Shown here: in pieces, positions 1 through 8,482 of the stretch
Layout: every line of letters begins with the position of its first letter
How positions within the stretch are numbered: the first letter of the stretch is position 1
Assembly: GCA_004555055.1 (NCBI GenBank)
Contig: SFJN01000011.1
Location: forward strand, 1 to 26,986
Direction of reading: 5' to 3'
Length of the DNA: 26,986 nucleotides
From: Bacteroidales bacterium
GTDB taxonomy: Bacteria > Bacteroidota > Bacteroidia > Bacteroidales > Bacteroidaceae
The notes under the pieces: generated by a model
The model's input: only the letters and a program-made list of their open reading frames with translations
What the model was told of the DNA's origin: nothing
Database searches by the model: none
Program-made: the position numbers and the translations under genes

Positions 1-146
1 ACGAGTGGAGCGAAAAACACTTTGCCGGGGCCGCGGGTATTCGTAAAACAAGCGTTCGGTATGCCCTTTCCCTCCCACTTTCGGGTAGAAAACCGTAAAA
101 ACCTATGCGATGATAGCAGAAAAATCGGTGAAAGTAGGGGAAAACT

Positions 147-178
147 GTTGGATGTTCCGCCATTTTCCCTTACCTTTG
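147..178 (+). promoter_or_regulatory. Bacteroidetes-type promoter for tRNA-Leu
   Basis: A -7 element TACCTTTG (171-178) matches the Bacteroidetes consensus TAnnTTTG exactly. A GTTG (147-150), three of four bases matching the -33 element TTTG, lies 20 nt upstream. The tRNA begins 14 nt after the -7 box, so transcription would start a few bases before the mature 5' end. Seen directly in the sequence; the function is inferred from the consensus and position. Confidence 0.6.
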
Positions 179-192
179 CAGTCGGAAAAACC

Positions 193-277
193 GCCCGAAT
201 GGTGGAATGGTAGACACGAGGGACTTAAAATCCCTTGGCCAGTAATGGTCGTGCGGGTTCGAGTCCCGCTTCGGGCA
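193..277 (+). tRNA. tRNA-Leu (anticodon TAA)
   Basis: The acceptor stem pairs GCCCGAA (193-199) with TTCGGGC (270-276), followed by discriminator A at 277. The anticodon stem AGGGA/TCCCT (219-223/231-235) encloses the loop CTTAAAA with anticodon TAA at 226-228. A variable arm of class II size (GGCCAGTAATGGTC region) and a T arm containing GGTTCGAGTCC follow, as expected for a leucine tRNA. It reads UUA and UUG codons. The CCA end is not encoded. No clear terminator is seen downstream; 278-458 holds nothing else I can support. Confidence 0.95.
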
Positions 278-458
278 CTGCGGCTTTTCCGTGTGTTTTG
301 GGTGTGCCCCTTCCTCCCACTCTCCCCTTTTCCTTCGTGGTGCGGGGCAAGCACCTCCCTCTTTTGTATTGCCTTCTCTCTCTTACACCTTACTACCCTA
401 ACCTTAATTCCCAGTCCCCCCCTCTCTGTTTCCTTCGGGGGCTGCACCCCTTAAACCT

Positions 459-1454
459 ATGTCAAAAGCACTGCAGCTTGTGGCGAAGACCATTGCCTCG
501 CGCGAAATGTGGAAGGACATCCTCATGATTGTCGCAGGGTGTAGCATCATGTCCGTCGCTTTCGTCTTTTTCATCAACCCCTATAACATTGTTCCCGGCG
601 GAGTCTACGGTGCCAGCATCGTGCTCCACAACCTCATTCCCAGCATCAAGGTGGGAACTTTCGGCTACATGTTCGATGTGCCGTTGCTCATCATTTCGTT
701 CATTGCACTCGGCAACAAGCTTGGCGGGCGCACCATCTTCGCCGCCCTCCTTACTCCCGCCCTGATGAACCTGTTGACGGTATGGGCCTATCCCCCCGAA
801 GCTGTGGAAAGCCTCGCCCCAGACCAGTTGTTGGGCGGTCTACTCGATTTGAGCGACCATCTGCTTGTTTCCGTAATTATCGGAGCCGTCCTCATCGGAA
901 TCGGTTCGGGAACAATCATCCGTGGCAAGGCCACTTCCGGTGGAACGGACATCGTGGCCATGATCATGCAGAAATATCTGGGCATAAAGTTCTCCAATTC
1001 CATCCTTATCTGTGATGCTGTGGTGGTGAGTTCCGGACTGTTTGTCATCGGTTTCGGCATCGGTGACACCTCCGACCCTGCGCGCGGTATCCTGCTGAGT
1101 ATGTACAGTATCATTGCCGTATACATCACCTCGCGGGTGGTGGCGATGGTGCTCAACGGCCGACAGCAGGACAAGATGATTTTCGTCATCTCGGAGCGCG
1201 ACATCAACGAGATGCGCGACTTCATCCTCAACGACCTTGACCGTACCGCCACCTGTGTGAAGGCCTCGGGTCTGTATACGAAACAGGAGAAAGAGATGTT
1301 CTTCCTTGTCGTCCGCGAAAAGGAGGCGAACATGGTGAAGCACCGTATACGCGACTACGACCCCCGAGCCTTTGTCATCATCATGAGTGCACAGGCCACC
1401 TATGGCGAAGGTTGGCGTCCATTGCCCGTCAAGGGCGAGGTGGAGCCGGAGTGA
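459..1454 (+). CDS. YitT family membrane protein (DUF161-DUF2179)
   Basis: A 331-residue integral membrane protein of the YitT family. After a short cytoplasmic N-terminus, about five or six hydrophobic segments cover residues 20-230. The family-typical motif SGGTDIVAM follows RGKAT at about residues 153-170. The last hundred residues form a soluble DUF2179-type domain (from about KMIFVISERDINEMRDFIL), a small alpha/beta module common at the C-terminus of YitT proteins. The molecular function of the family is unsettled; transport has been suggested. The gene is 59 bp upstream of comEC on the same strand and may be co-transcribed with it. The start is the first ATG that gives a complete first segment. 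Confidence 0.88.
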   Translation: MSKALQLVAKTIASREMWKDILMIVAGCSIMSVAFVFFINPYNIVPGGVYGASIVLHNLIPSIKVGTFGYMFDVPLLIISFIALGNKLGGRTIFAALLTPALMNLLTVWAYPPEAVESLAPDQLLGGLLDLSDHLLVSVIIGAVLIGIGSGTIIRGKATSGGTDIVAMIMQKYLGIKFSNSILICDAVVVSSGLFVIGFGIGDTSDPARGILLSMYSIIAVYITSRVVAMVLNGRQQDKMIFVISERDINEMRDFILNDLDRTATCVKASGLYTKQEKEMFFLVVREKEANMVKHRIRDYDPRAFVIIMSAQATYGEGWRPLPVKGEVEPE

Positions 1455-1513
1455 CCTTCCCCCTTTTCCCTACCTTTCTGCCGTGAGAGTTCCTGCCAGG
1501 GATATTTCGCGTA

Positions 1514-3040
1514 ATGCTCCCCCCGCTCATGCTAAGACATCCTTTATACATTGTCCTCAGCCTGGTGATAGCCGTCATCATGGTTGGGGACTTTTTCTTT
1601 CCCTACGGTCTGCATCCCCTGCCGTTGCCGCCGCAGGGTCAGAAGGTGTGCCTTGATGTGACGGTATGTTCCGCCCCCTCCATGCTGAAGGGGGCGTGGA
1701 CGGCCGATGTGAGGTTGCGCGACGGAGGCGGAAAGTTGCGCCTCGTGGTACCCGACAGCGTGAGGCGTGCCGAGGTGGGGGATGCCCTCACTGTGGAGGC
1801 CACGCTGAAAGCTACGGAAAAGCGCCTTTTCACCCCACTTGCCGACGTTTCGGCAAACTATTCCAGACATTTGCGTAGGCAGGGAATTGTAGCCATGGCC
1901 TATAGCCGTAGCGTGGTGAACCAAGGCCGTAGCCCCGACATGACGCTCCGTGAACGTATGCTCCGTAAACGCAACGGGTGGACGGTGGCATACCGTGGCG
2001 ATTTCGATGAGGAACTGTGCGGTGTGCTGGCTGCCATGACCTTGGGCGACCGCACCATGCTGACGCGCGGAAAGCGCGAGCTCTACAGCCTTACGGGCTC
2101 TTCGCACATCCTGGCGCTTTCCGGCCTGCATCTTGGGGTGCTCCTCGCCTTCCTGCATTTGTTGCTGCTGCCGTTGAGGATATGGCGTTGGGGACAAGCT
2201 GCAAGCTTTTGCATCACGGTGTGTTGCTGTTGGGGATTTGTGTTGCTGGTAGGCATGCCGCTCTCGTTGGTAAGGGCTGCCGCCATGCTCACGGTGTGCA
2301 GTGTGGTGTTGGCGGCCAAACACCACATCGCGGCGGCGGACTATATCCCTATGGCCATCATCCTGGTGCTTGTCTTTTCGCCCGGGGCGCTCTTTGATGC
2401 GGGATTCCAACTGTCGGTGGTTTCGGTGTGTGCCATTGTACGTGGTGTCAGGATTGTAGAGGATTTGCGCTGGAACATCCCGTGGTCCTTTTCCTTTGCA
2501 TTCACGTATTACCGTTTGGAATACTGTCTGAACCATTCTTTCTGCCACCGTGGTGTGGTTCGTTATGCACTGGCTGTGCTCCGTCCTGTGGCGAAACATG
2601 CGGTCACCCTGCTGCTTGTTTCAGCATCGGCGGTAGTGGCCACCCTGCCGCTCGTGCTCCACACCTTCGGCATGGCTACGGTCATGGGCATTCCGGCATC
2701 GCTTGTAGCCGTCCCCACGGCCCTGGTCTTGGTGAGTTCCGGACTGTTGTACATGGTCCTGCCGGCCGTTCGCGGGTTGTTGGAGCCTTTTATCAGTGCC
2801 GTTTATGCCCTGCAGTCGTCCACGCTTGAGACCTTTGCGCAATTTTCGTGGGGAAGCCTGCATTTGCGTATCACGCTTGTGGGAATGGTGGCGGCCTATG
2901 CGGCCCTGCTTTGGCTGGCACAGGCATCATGGTGGCGCCATTGGCAGGGATGGTTCCGTGCACTGGCCCTGCTGACGTTGGTGTGGATGGCGGAACTTTG
3001 TGGCAGGGCGCTCAGTCATGGGCTGCAAATAGCCCTGTAA
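1514..3040 (+). CDS. comEC: ComEC/Rec2 family competence-type membrane protein (short form)
   Basis: A 508-residue polytopic membrane protein. An N-terminal signal-anchor segment (about 10-26) is followed by a DUF4131-like soluble domain (about 40-150) and then by the Competence domain, whose hallmark SSHILALSGLHLGVL lies at about residues 195-210. Many hydrophobic helices follow to the C-terminus. ComEC forms the inner-membrane channel that brings single-stranded DNA into the cytoplasm in naturally competent bacteria. The C-terminal metallo-beta-lactamase domain of long ComEC proteins is absent: the protein ends soon after the membrane region, and no HxHxDH-like motif is seen. ATG 1529 is an alternative start. 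Whether this organism is competent cannot be told from here. Confidence 0.88.
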   Translation: MLPPLMLRHPLYIVLSLVIAVIMVGDFFFPYGLHPLPLPPQGQKVCLDVTVCSAPSMLKGAWTADVRLRDGGGKLRLVVPDSVRRAEVGDALTVEATLKATEKRLFTPLADVSANYSRHLRRQGIVAMAYSRSVVNQGRSPDMTLRERMLRKRNGWTVAYRGDFDEELCGVLAAMTLGDRTMLTRGKRELYSLTGSSHILALSGLHLGVLLAFLHLLLLPLRIWRWGQAASFCITVCCCWGFVLLVGMPLSLVRAAAMLTVCSVVLAAKHHIAAADYIPMAIILVLVFSPGALFDAGFQLSVVSVCAIVRGVRIVEDLRWNIPWSFSFAFTYYRLEYCLNHSFCHRGVVRYALAVLRPVAKHAVTLLLVSASAVVATLPLVLHTFGMATVMGIPASLVAVPTALVLVSSGLLYMVLPAVRGLLEPFISAVYALQSSTLETFAQFSWGSLHLRITLVGMVAAYAALLWLAQASWWRHWQGWFRALALLTLVWMAELCGRALSHGLQIAL

Positions 3041-3137
3041 CAAACGGGCTGCGACCGCTACGTGCGAAGGGGCAGACGGGTGGATGACAGCATGTTTCCC
3101 CCTGATTGTTTCCTCCGACGTTGCCCTGTCGTCTTAT

Positions 3138-3713
3138 TCAGTTCTGCACCACAAAGACGTCGTTGGCGTAGGAGCACCGGTAACGAAGAAGGGGGCGGTT
3201 GGGTTCGCCCTCGATGGCTCCGGCCAAGACCTCGGCCTGGTTCTGCAGGTTATAGACGCGTCCGCAACGTGAGCAAGTGACGCTTTCGTGCTGTTCGGAC
3301 GAAAACTTTACAGCGCGTGTCACGGCGTCGGCTTCCATACAGTTGGGGCAGACAAGGTCGTAACAGACCACTTCGAAGCCGTTTGTGGACAGGGACGGTA
3401 CGGAGGGCGTGCCCACCAGCAGTCCGCTCACCCATTGCCGGGCATAATACTGGTCGGAGGCATTGATGGGATAGGAGTCTGTCTGTCCGTTGGGTGCGGA
3501 AAACCGATAGTGTGTGCCGTCGACGCTGACGCTGCACCACTCTCCCGGGGAGTTCAGTGCGGGGAAAAGGGTTTTCGGTGCGGCGGTGACGGGGGTAAAG
3601 CGGAAGAAGGCGCGACGCGAGGAATAGATGTAGTCGGCATCGGTGTCGCAGGCGGTGAATGCGGTGGCGACAGTGATGGCGGCGAGAAGCAGGGCTGTGT
3701 GCAGTCTTTTCAT
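3138..3713 (-). CDS. Lipoprotein with a Cys4 Rieske-like domain
   Basis: A 191-residue exported protein. I chose the internal ATG at 3713 because it places a basic N-terminus and hydrophobic stretch directly before a lipobox-like AFTAC with Cys22; an upstream ATG at 3791 would add 26 residues that spoil the signal peptide. The second half carries CPNC (Cys122, Cys125) and CSRC (Cys147, Cys150) followed by GRVYNL and, near the end, LLRYRCSYANDVFVV. The order CPxC, then CxxCG.x.Y/F-L, then a late beta hairpin resembles a Rieske fold in which both His ligands are replaced by Cys. It may therefore bind zinc or a rubredoxin-like iron rather than a 2Fe-2S cluster; this is inference. It is convergent with comEC. 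Function unknown. Confidence 0.75.
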   Translation of the reverse strand: MKRLHTALLLAAITVATAFTACDTDADYIYSSRRAFFRFTPVTAAPKTLFPALNSPGEWCSVSVDGTHYRFSAPNGQTDSYPINASDQYYARQWVSGLLVGTPSVPSLSTNGFEVVCYDLVCPNCMEADAVTRAVKFSSEQHESVTCSRCGRVYNLQNQAEVLAGAIEGEPNRPLLRYRCSYANDVFVVQN

Positions 3714-3851
3714 CGGTATGGAGGGAGGAGTAAATAGAGCAAGGGATAAATAAAAAGAGTAAGGGGGGGAGAGAAGAGTGCCTGGCAGCAAGTGCCGTGA
3801 CGGTTTCTCTCCTCTCCTCCCCTCTCTCTCATATTGTAAGCAAAGGTTCGG

Positions 3852-4346
3852 CTACATGGCCAGCAGATAGCAGAGGAAACTTGCAATGCCGTCGGGGGCC
3901 TGCTTGAGATATTTCTCTACCATTTTGCGGATAAAGAAGTTGACGTCGGCCCCGATGGTGACCTTCATCTTGGACTGGTAGGCCCCAAGCGGTAGCAGCT
4001 GCACCCACAGTGTGACGTCGATGGGCGTGCCGACGCCCTGGAGTTTCACAAGCTTGGGCTCTTCGCGCTCGGTGATGGCGAGGGTGATGAGACCGAGTTT
4101 GGAGTCGAAACTTACGGCATCTTCCGAGAAGACTACGTTTTCGAACTGGCGTCGAACCTCCTCAATCTTCTCTGGAGTCACCTTTCCGGCATGTTCAGCG
4201 GGAACATTCGCCATCAGACGTTCCACGAATTCGGGCTGCTCCATAATCTGTCGGAGCGCTTCGAAGTTCTTGAGGTTGGCCATCCGTTCGTAGGCGTGCT
4301 GCTGGGTGGCGTTGACGGTATAAATCTGACTTTCGTATTTTGTCAT
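3852..4346 (-). CDS. SRPBCC-like conserved protein next to pyrE
   Basis: A 164-residue soluble protein with no signal peptide. It opens with TKYESQIYTVNATQQHAYERMANL, a pattern like the start of SRPBCC/START-type ligand-binding proteins, in which a first beta strand is followed by a helix. A helical middle (residues 25-75) leads into alternating beta strands (about 75-140) and a C-terminal helix (about 140-160). The fold assignment is from pattern only; no catalytic residues can be named. It lies 79 bp downstream of pyrE on the same strand, and may share its transcript. Function unknown. Confidence 0.72.
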   Translation of the reverse strand: MTKYESQIYTVNATQQHAYERMANLKNFEALRQIMEQPEFVERLMANVPAEHAGKVTPEKIEEVRRQFENVVFSEDAVSFDSKLGLITLAITEREEPKLVKLQGVGTPIDVTLWVQLLPLGAYQSKMKVTIGADVNFFIRKMVEKYLKQAPDGIASFLCYLLAM

Positions 4347-4425
4347 TTCTTTTCAATGGTGGGTTAGGAGTGCGTGTGCCCGAAGCGGTTTCTACAAGCC
4401 GGTCAGGGCATAGGCGCAAGGGGGA

Positions 4426-5058
4426 TTATTTTCCCCATTCGCTGGGATTGGCCCTCCATTCGGCAAGCATGGGGATGTGTTTCTCCTCGATATATCCGCT
4501 GGCAAGAGCAGCTTGCACGACGGCCTCGTAGTTGGTGAGGGTGGTGAGTTCCACGTCGGCAGCCTTGAAAGCTTCGGCGGCAACGGGGAAACCATAGGTG
4601 TAGCTGGCCACCATGCCGAGGATTTCGAATCCGGCAGCGCGGAGAGCCTCAACGGCCTTGAGGCTGCTGCCTCCGGTGGAGATAAGGTCTTCTACGACCA
4701 CCACCTTTGCCCCTTCGGGCAGTGTGCCTTCGATGAGGTTGCCCATGCCGTGGTCCTTGGCTTTGGAGCGGACGTAGCACATGGGGAGTCCGAGTGCATC
4801 GGCTACAAGTGCACCCTGTGCGATGGCACCTGTGGCAACGCCGGCGATGGCGGTAGCCTGGGGATATTTCTCAGAAACGATGCGTGCCAGCTGTTCCTTG
4901 ACGAAGGTGCGGACGTCGGGATAGGCGAGGGTCTTGCGGTTATCGCAGTAGAAGGGAGAGAGCCATCCGCTGGCCCAGGTGAAGGGAGCTTCGGGCTGCA
5001 CTTTGATGCACTTGACATTGAGGAGCATCTGTGCAAAACGTGTGGAGAGTTCTTGCAT
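4426..5058 (-). CDS. pyrE: Orotate phosphoribosyltransferase
   Basis: PyrE (210 residues) catalyses the fifth step of pyrimidine synthesis, joining orotate and PRPP to give orotidine 5'-monophosphate. The PRPP-binding motif VVVVEDLISTGGSS lies at residues 119-132. The flexible loop with RSKAKDHGMGNLIEG follows at about 97-111, carrying the lysines and histidine expected for catalysis. The N-terminal FTWASGWLSPFYCDNR (26-41) matches the orotate-contacting region. The length is typical of the family. It sits between lpxB (68 bp upstream) and the SRPBCC-like gene on the minus strand. No attenuator or regulatory hairpin is evident in the gap. Confidence 0.95.
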   Translation of the reverse strand: MQELSTRFAQMLLNVKCIKVQPEAPFTWASGWLSPFYCDNRKTLAYPDVRTFVKEQLARIVSEKYPQATAIAGVATGAIAQGALVADALGLPMCYVRSKAKDHGMGNLIEGTLPEGAKVVVVEDLISTGGSSLKAVEALRAAGFEILGMVASYTYGFPVAAEAFKAADVELTTLTNYEAVVQAALASGYIEEKHIPMLAEWRANPSEWGK

Positions 5059-5126
5059 GGTCTTTATGAGTATTGAATGATGTTTGTTTCAAAAGTTCTC
5101 TGCAATATGCCATATATCCGCAGGGG

Positions 5127-6323
5127 TCATTTCCTGCCTGCGACGTCATTCCGCACGATGCGGATGATGCTGTCGGCCGCTGCCTTGGGAGCCCCTACGG
5201 CCCCCAAGCGTTCGCGCATGGCGGTGTAGCCCCGGAGCATCCGTTCGCGTTCGTTGCCGTCGACAATAGCCTGCAGATGATCGTGCAGACAGCGGGGCGT
5301 CATGTCGGCTGCAATCAGTTCGGGCACCACCTCGCGCGCAGCGATGAGGTTGACGAGCGAGATATACGGGCATTTCAGGAAATAGGGGCGCACCCAATTG
5401 ACGAACCTTCCTCCGCGAATGTGGTAGCACACCACCTGTGGGACGTCGAGTATGGCGGTTTCGAGCGTGGCGGTACCGCTGGTCACAAGTGCCACGCGTG
5501 CCGCCAGGAGGAGGTCGTAGACATTACGCTTCCAGAGGTCAACGCGGACACCGTGGGCATGCTTGGCTATGAGTTGCGCATAAAGCGCCTCGTCGGTATT
5601 CGGAGCCGCCGCCACAAAGATGGTGAAGGGGCGTTTCACGTGCTCATCCTGGAGCTGTGCCACGGCTTTGAGCATGACGGGAAGGTTGGCGGTGATTTCC
5701 TGCCTTCGCGAGCCCGGGAGCAGGGCTATGATGTCGGCAGGCGGGCGACCCTCCTGTCCGTAGGTTTCGATGTGTGTGATGTCGCGGCCTCCCTCCGCAA
5801 GGTGTGCGGCAATTTCGTCGTAGGTGGGATTGCCCACATAGTGCACCTCGTAGTTGTGCTTCTCGCGGTAATACTCCTCTTCGAAGGGAAGGATGGAGAG
5901 TACACAGTCGACATAGCGCCGTATCTGGCGTATCCTGTGCGCTTTCCACGCCCATATCTTTGGCGGAATGTAATAGACGACGGGACACAGTGCGGTGTCC
6001 TTGGCGAACTTCGCCATGCGGAGGTTAAAGCCGGGATAGTCGACGAGGATGATGCAGTCGGGTTTCCATTCCGTCATGGCCCGTTTGCACTCCCTCATGC
6101 CCCGCAGGATGGTACCGGCATGCAGGAGCACCTGTACGAAACCCATATATGCCAAGGTGGAATAGTGCCTGAGCAGTGTACCCCGATGTCCGGCAGCGGC
6201 AGCCATAAGGTCTCCGCCGAAGAAGCGGAACCGTGCGTTCTTGTCGCGCTGCCTCAGGGCGGTGATAAGATGCGAAGCGTGAAGGTCGCCCGAAGCCTCT
6301 CCGCAGATGATAAAGTATTTCAT
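5127..6323 (-). CDS. lpxB: Lipid-A-disaccharide synthase
   Basis: LpxB (398 residues) is a peripheral inner-membrane GT19 glycosyltransferase that condenses UDP-2,3-diacylglucosamine with lipid X to form the lipid A disaccharide. The N-terminal signature GEASGDLHASHL is at residues 8-19. The conserved YIPPKIWAWKAHRIRQI segment lies near residue 120-140 and GNPTYDE near 165. The sugar-nucleotide region TSGTATLETAILDVPQVVCY is in the C-terminal third. Length and motif order are normal. It begins 36 bp after surE, so co-transcription is likely. Its presence shows a Gram-negative outer membrane with lipid A. Confidence 0.96.
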   Translation of the reverse strand: MKYFIICGEASGDLHASHLITALRQRDKNARFRFFGGDLMAAAAGHRGTLLRHYSTLAYMGFVQVLLHAGTILRGMRECKRAMTEWKPDCIILVDYPGFNLRMAKFAKDTALCPVVYYIPPKIWAWKAHRIRQIRRYVDCVLSILPFEEEYYREKHNYEVHYVGNPTYDEIAAHLAEGGRDITHIETYGQEGRPPADIIALLPGSRRQEITANLPVMLKAVAQLQDEHVKRPFTIFVAAAPNTDEALYAQLIAKHAHGVRVDLWKRNVYDLLLAARVALVTSGTATLETAILDVPQVVCYHIRGGRFVNWVRPYFLKCPYISLVNLIAAREVVPELIAADMTPRCLHDHLQAIVDGNERERMLRGYTAMRERLGAVGAPKAAADSIIRIVRNDVAGRK

Positions 6324-6359
6324 AGCCTGTATAGCAGCTTTGTGGAGATGGGTTTTCCT

Positions 6360-7229
6360 TTAGTGGCAGGAGTCCGCACTGAAGTCGGCATCTTCTCGCC
6401 ACGCCTGCAGCAGACCGTATGCCGTACTGTCGAGGGTCTGTGGTGTGATGGCGACGTAGCCGTGGTACAGCGCCCAGCGGTCGGTGTCGTCGGCTTCGGG
6501 TTCAAGTTCGTTCACGCGGCCTGTGAGCCAGTAGTATGGGCTTCCGCTGCCCGGGCGATGGCATTCCACCACTTCGTCCACCCAGTTGCTGCGTGCCATA
6601 CGGCATATCTTCATGCCGCGGTATGGGTCGGAGGTGCATGCTGCAGCGGGCTGGGTGTGGGTCTCCGTCGGGGGGTTGCAGTCCATGGAACATCCGTAGG
6701 TGCCGTCGGTACGTGGAAAGTTTACGTTGAGGCAGGTGAAGGGTGGTAGGCCTTCGCGCAGCACTTTCTCCACAATTCGTAGAATGTAAGGGCCGCAAGC
6801 GCTGAAATCGGCGTTCGGGGCCATGTCGCAGATTGAGAACCCGATGCTTGGCACACCCTGGAACGTGCCTTCGGTAACTACACCCATGGTACCGCTGTAG
6901 AAAGTGTTGACCGAAGAGTTGTCACCATGGTTGATGCCGGAAACCACCAGGTCGGGATGGCGCTTCAGACGTGGCAGAAGGATGTTGAAGGCCAACTTCA
7001 CGCAGTCGACGGGACTGCCGCTACAGGCATAGACGTCGAGCCCTTCTTCGTGGCTTACCTGGTGAAAGGTAAACGGAGTCTTGGTGGTGATGGCACAACT
7101 GTAGCCCGAGCGCGGTCCGTCGGGGGCAAGTACCAGCAGGTCGGCTACAGGACGTAGCGTGGAGATAAGGTATTTCATTCCGGCGGCCTGGTAGCCGTCG
7201 TCGTTCGATATCAGTATATAGGGTCGCAT
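6360..7229 (-). CDS. surE: 5'/3'-nucleotidase SurE
   Basis: SurE (289 residues) is a metal-dependent phosphatase acting on nucleoside monophosphates and often on short polyphosphate. The metal site is intact: Asp10 and Asp11 in ISNDDGY, Ser41 in DGPRSGYS, and Asn100 in SGINHGDN. The protein is somewhat longer than E. coli SurE, with added C-terminal residues (about 250-289). It is the first gene of the minus-strand group surE-lpxB-pyrE. The start codon lies only 15 bp from the end of a 189-bp MITE-like element (7245-7433), so its promoter is either inside that element or separated from the gene by it. Confidence 0.95.
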   Translation of the reverse strand: MRPYILISNDDGYQAAGMKYLISTLRPVADLLVLAPDGPRSGYSCAITTKTPFTFHQVSHEEGLDVYACSGSPVDCVKLAFNILLPRLKRHPDLVVSGINHGDNSSVNTFYSGTMGVVTEGTFQGVPSIGFSICDMAPNADFSACGPYILRIVEKVLREGLPPFTCLNVNFPRTDGTYGCSMDCNPPTETHTQPAAACTSDPYRGMKICRMARSNWVDEVVECHRPGSGSPYYWLTGRVNELEPEADDTDRWALYHGYVAITPQTLDSTAYGLLQAWREDADFSADSCH

Positions 7230-7244
7230 TGTCGAAATGTGTGT

Positions 7245-7433
7245 AGGGATGTTCTATAAATTAGTTTTTATTCATTTAGGAAGTGTTCTTATGCTTGGCC
7301 ACTTTTCAAGCTCTCGCTTGTATCTTTCTATCCTTTAAACACTTACATAGCCCACTATGCGCGTGTTCGCAGGACAGAAATCTACTGTGCAATAGCTCGA
7401 AAATTGTCTCAAGCTAATTTATAGAACATCCCT
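7245..7433. mobile_element. MITE-like element, copy A
   Basis: A 189-bp non-coding element bounded by perfect 20-bp terminal inverted repeats: AGGGATGTTCTATAAATTAG (7245-7264) and its reverse complement (7414-7433). Copy B at 16284-16473 has the same ends and a related interior in the same order: TGCTTGGCC, CACTTACATAGCCC (7340-7353), AATCTACTGT, and CTCAAGCTAATTT. A small hairpin CATAG-CCCA-CTATG (7346-7359) is kept in both copies. TGTA flanks the inner 187 bp on both sides (7242-7245 and 7433-7436), a possible target duplication that overlaps the outermost repeat base. There is no transposase. It separates the permease gene from surE. Confidence 0.8.
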
Positions 7434-7481
7434 GTATTTCCTGTGTGTTGAAGGTGTGCCGTGGCGCGAGCGTCCGCATCA

Positions 7482-8462
7482 TCAACGGTTCCCCCTGAGC
7501 AGCAGCACGATGACCACCGGAGCCCCGATGAGCGGAGTGATGGCAGCGAGCGGCATGACGGAAGGTGAAATGTGGAGCATGGCCGGCAGGCGGGTGACGA
7601 AAAGGCATGCCAGTGCCGTGGCGCTGCCCAGGAGTAGGGTGCAGGGGATGAGCCGTCGGTGCAGGGCGGTCGATGCCACACGGCGTGCGGCATGCGGCAC
7701 TGCCAGTCCGATGAATGCTACCGGACCGCACACTGCCGTGGTGACGGCGGTGAGCCATCCTACGAGGAGGAGGAGGAGGGTGCGGTGCAGGCGCACGTCG
7801 ATGCCGACACTGCGGGCATAGTCGTCTCCCAAAAGCAGGGCGTCGAGCGTCTGGGCTGCAAAAGGCAGGGCAAGGAATGGTAACATAACGGATGCGGCAT
7901 ACACCGCAAGCCGGTGGCCATAGGCTCCGGAGAAGTTCCCGAGTCCCCAGATGACGAAACTGCGGACACCCTCGTCGGTGGCAAAGAAGTTGAGAAGGGA
8001 CGTGATGCTGCCGAGGAGGCATGAGAGCATGACCCCCACGACGAGCAGTGCCGAGGCACTGCGCACCCATGCCGAAGCTGCCGTGAGGAGGAAGATGGCC
8101 AACATTGCACCCGCCATAGCCGCCGATGCGGTGGCAAGGAGTGTGGCGCCGGCTGCCGTGAGGAGTATGACGGCCGCTCCCAGTCCGGCTCCGGCACTGA
8201 TGCCGAGGATGGAAGGGTCGGCCAGGGGATTGCGGAAAAGCGTCTGCATCACCAGTCCGCCCACGGCGAGTGCCGCCCCGGAGAGCAGCGCAGTCCATGC
8301 TGCGGGCAGACGGCTGTCGAGGATGATGAACCGTGCCGTTTCGCTGCCGCCGCCGCAAAGGGTGTCTACAGCCTCAGACCATGGTAGTGGCGTCGGGCCG
8401 GACAGTATGTTCAGTGCAAAGAGCAGCACTACGCAGCATGTCAGCGTCAGGGTCCGGAGCAT
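7482..8462 (-). CDS. FecCD-type ABC transporter permease (siderophore/heme/cobalamin class)
   Basis: A 326-residue polytopic inner-membrane permease of the FecCD/BtuC family, which moves iron-siderophore, heme or cobalamin substrates handed over by a periplasmic binding protein. Family signatures: LDSRLPAAWTALLSGAALAVGGLVMQ (about 48-73), FRNPLADPSILGISAGAGLGA (about 75-95), and near the C-terminus GPVAFIGLAVPHAAR followed by HRRLIPCTLLLGSATAL. About ten hydrophobic segments are seen. It lies 44 bp after the substrate-binding lipoprotein gene. No ATPase gene follows: the next 250 bp hold a MITE-like element, then surE. The substrate cannot be decided from sequence; no riboswitch is evident upstream. 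Confidence 0.93.
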   Translation of the reverse strand: MLRTLTLTCCVVLLFALNILSGPTPLPWSEAVDTLCGGGSETARFIILDSRLPAAWTALLSGAALAVGGLVMQTLFRNPLADPSILGISAGAGLGAAVILLTAAGATLLATASAAMAGAMLAIFLLTAASAWVRSASALLVVGVMLSCLLGSITSLLNFFATDEGVRSFVIWGLGNFSGAYGHRLAVYAASVMLPFLALPFAAQTLDALLLGDDYARSVGIDVRLHRTLLLLLVGWLTAVTTAVCGPVAFIGLAVPHAARRVASTALHRRLIPCTLLLGSATALACLFVTRLPAMLHISPSVMPLAAITPLIGAPVVIVLLLRGNR

Positions 8463-8482
8463 CTTCTATTCTATATTCTATA

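Noticed and set aside
1..146. Open frame running into the window from the left edge
   Set aside because: The frame stays open to 213 but ends inside the tRNA gene, has no recognisable protein similarity and overlaps the tRNA promoter. It is probably intergenic.
1544..2599. Minus-strand open frame (351 codons) opposite comEC
   Set aside because: It is His/Arg/Gln-rich with no domain signal and is antisense to a well-supported membrane protein.
5073..6749. Long plus-strand open frame (558 codons) opposite lpxB and part of surE
   Set aside because: It lies antisense to two genes with intact family motifs. Its protein is His-, Val- and Gly-rich with no recognisable domain, as expected of a shadow frame in GC-rich sequence.
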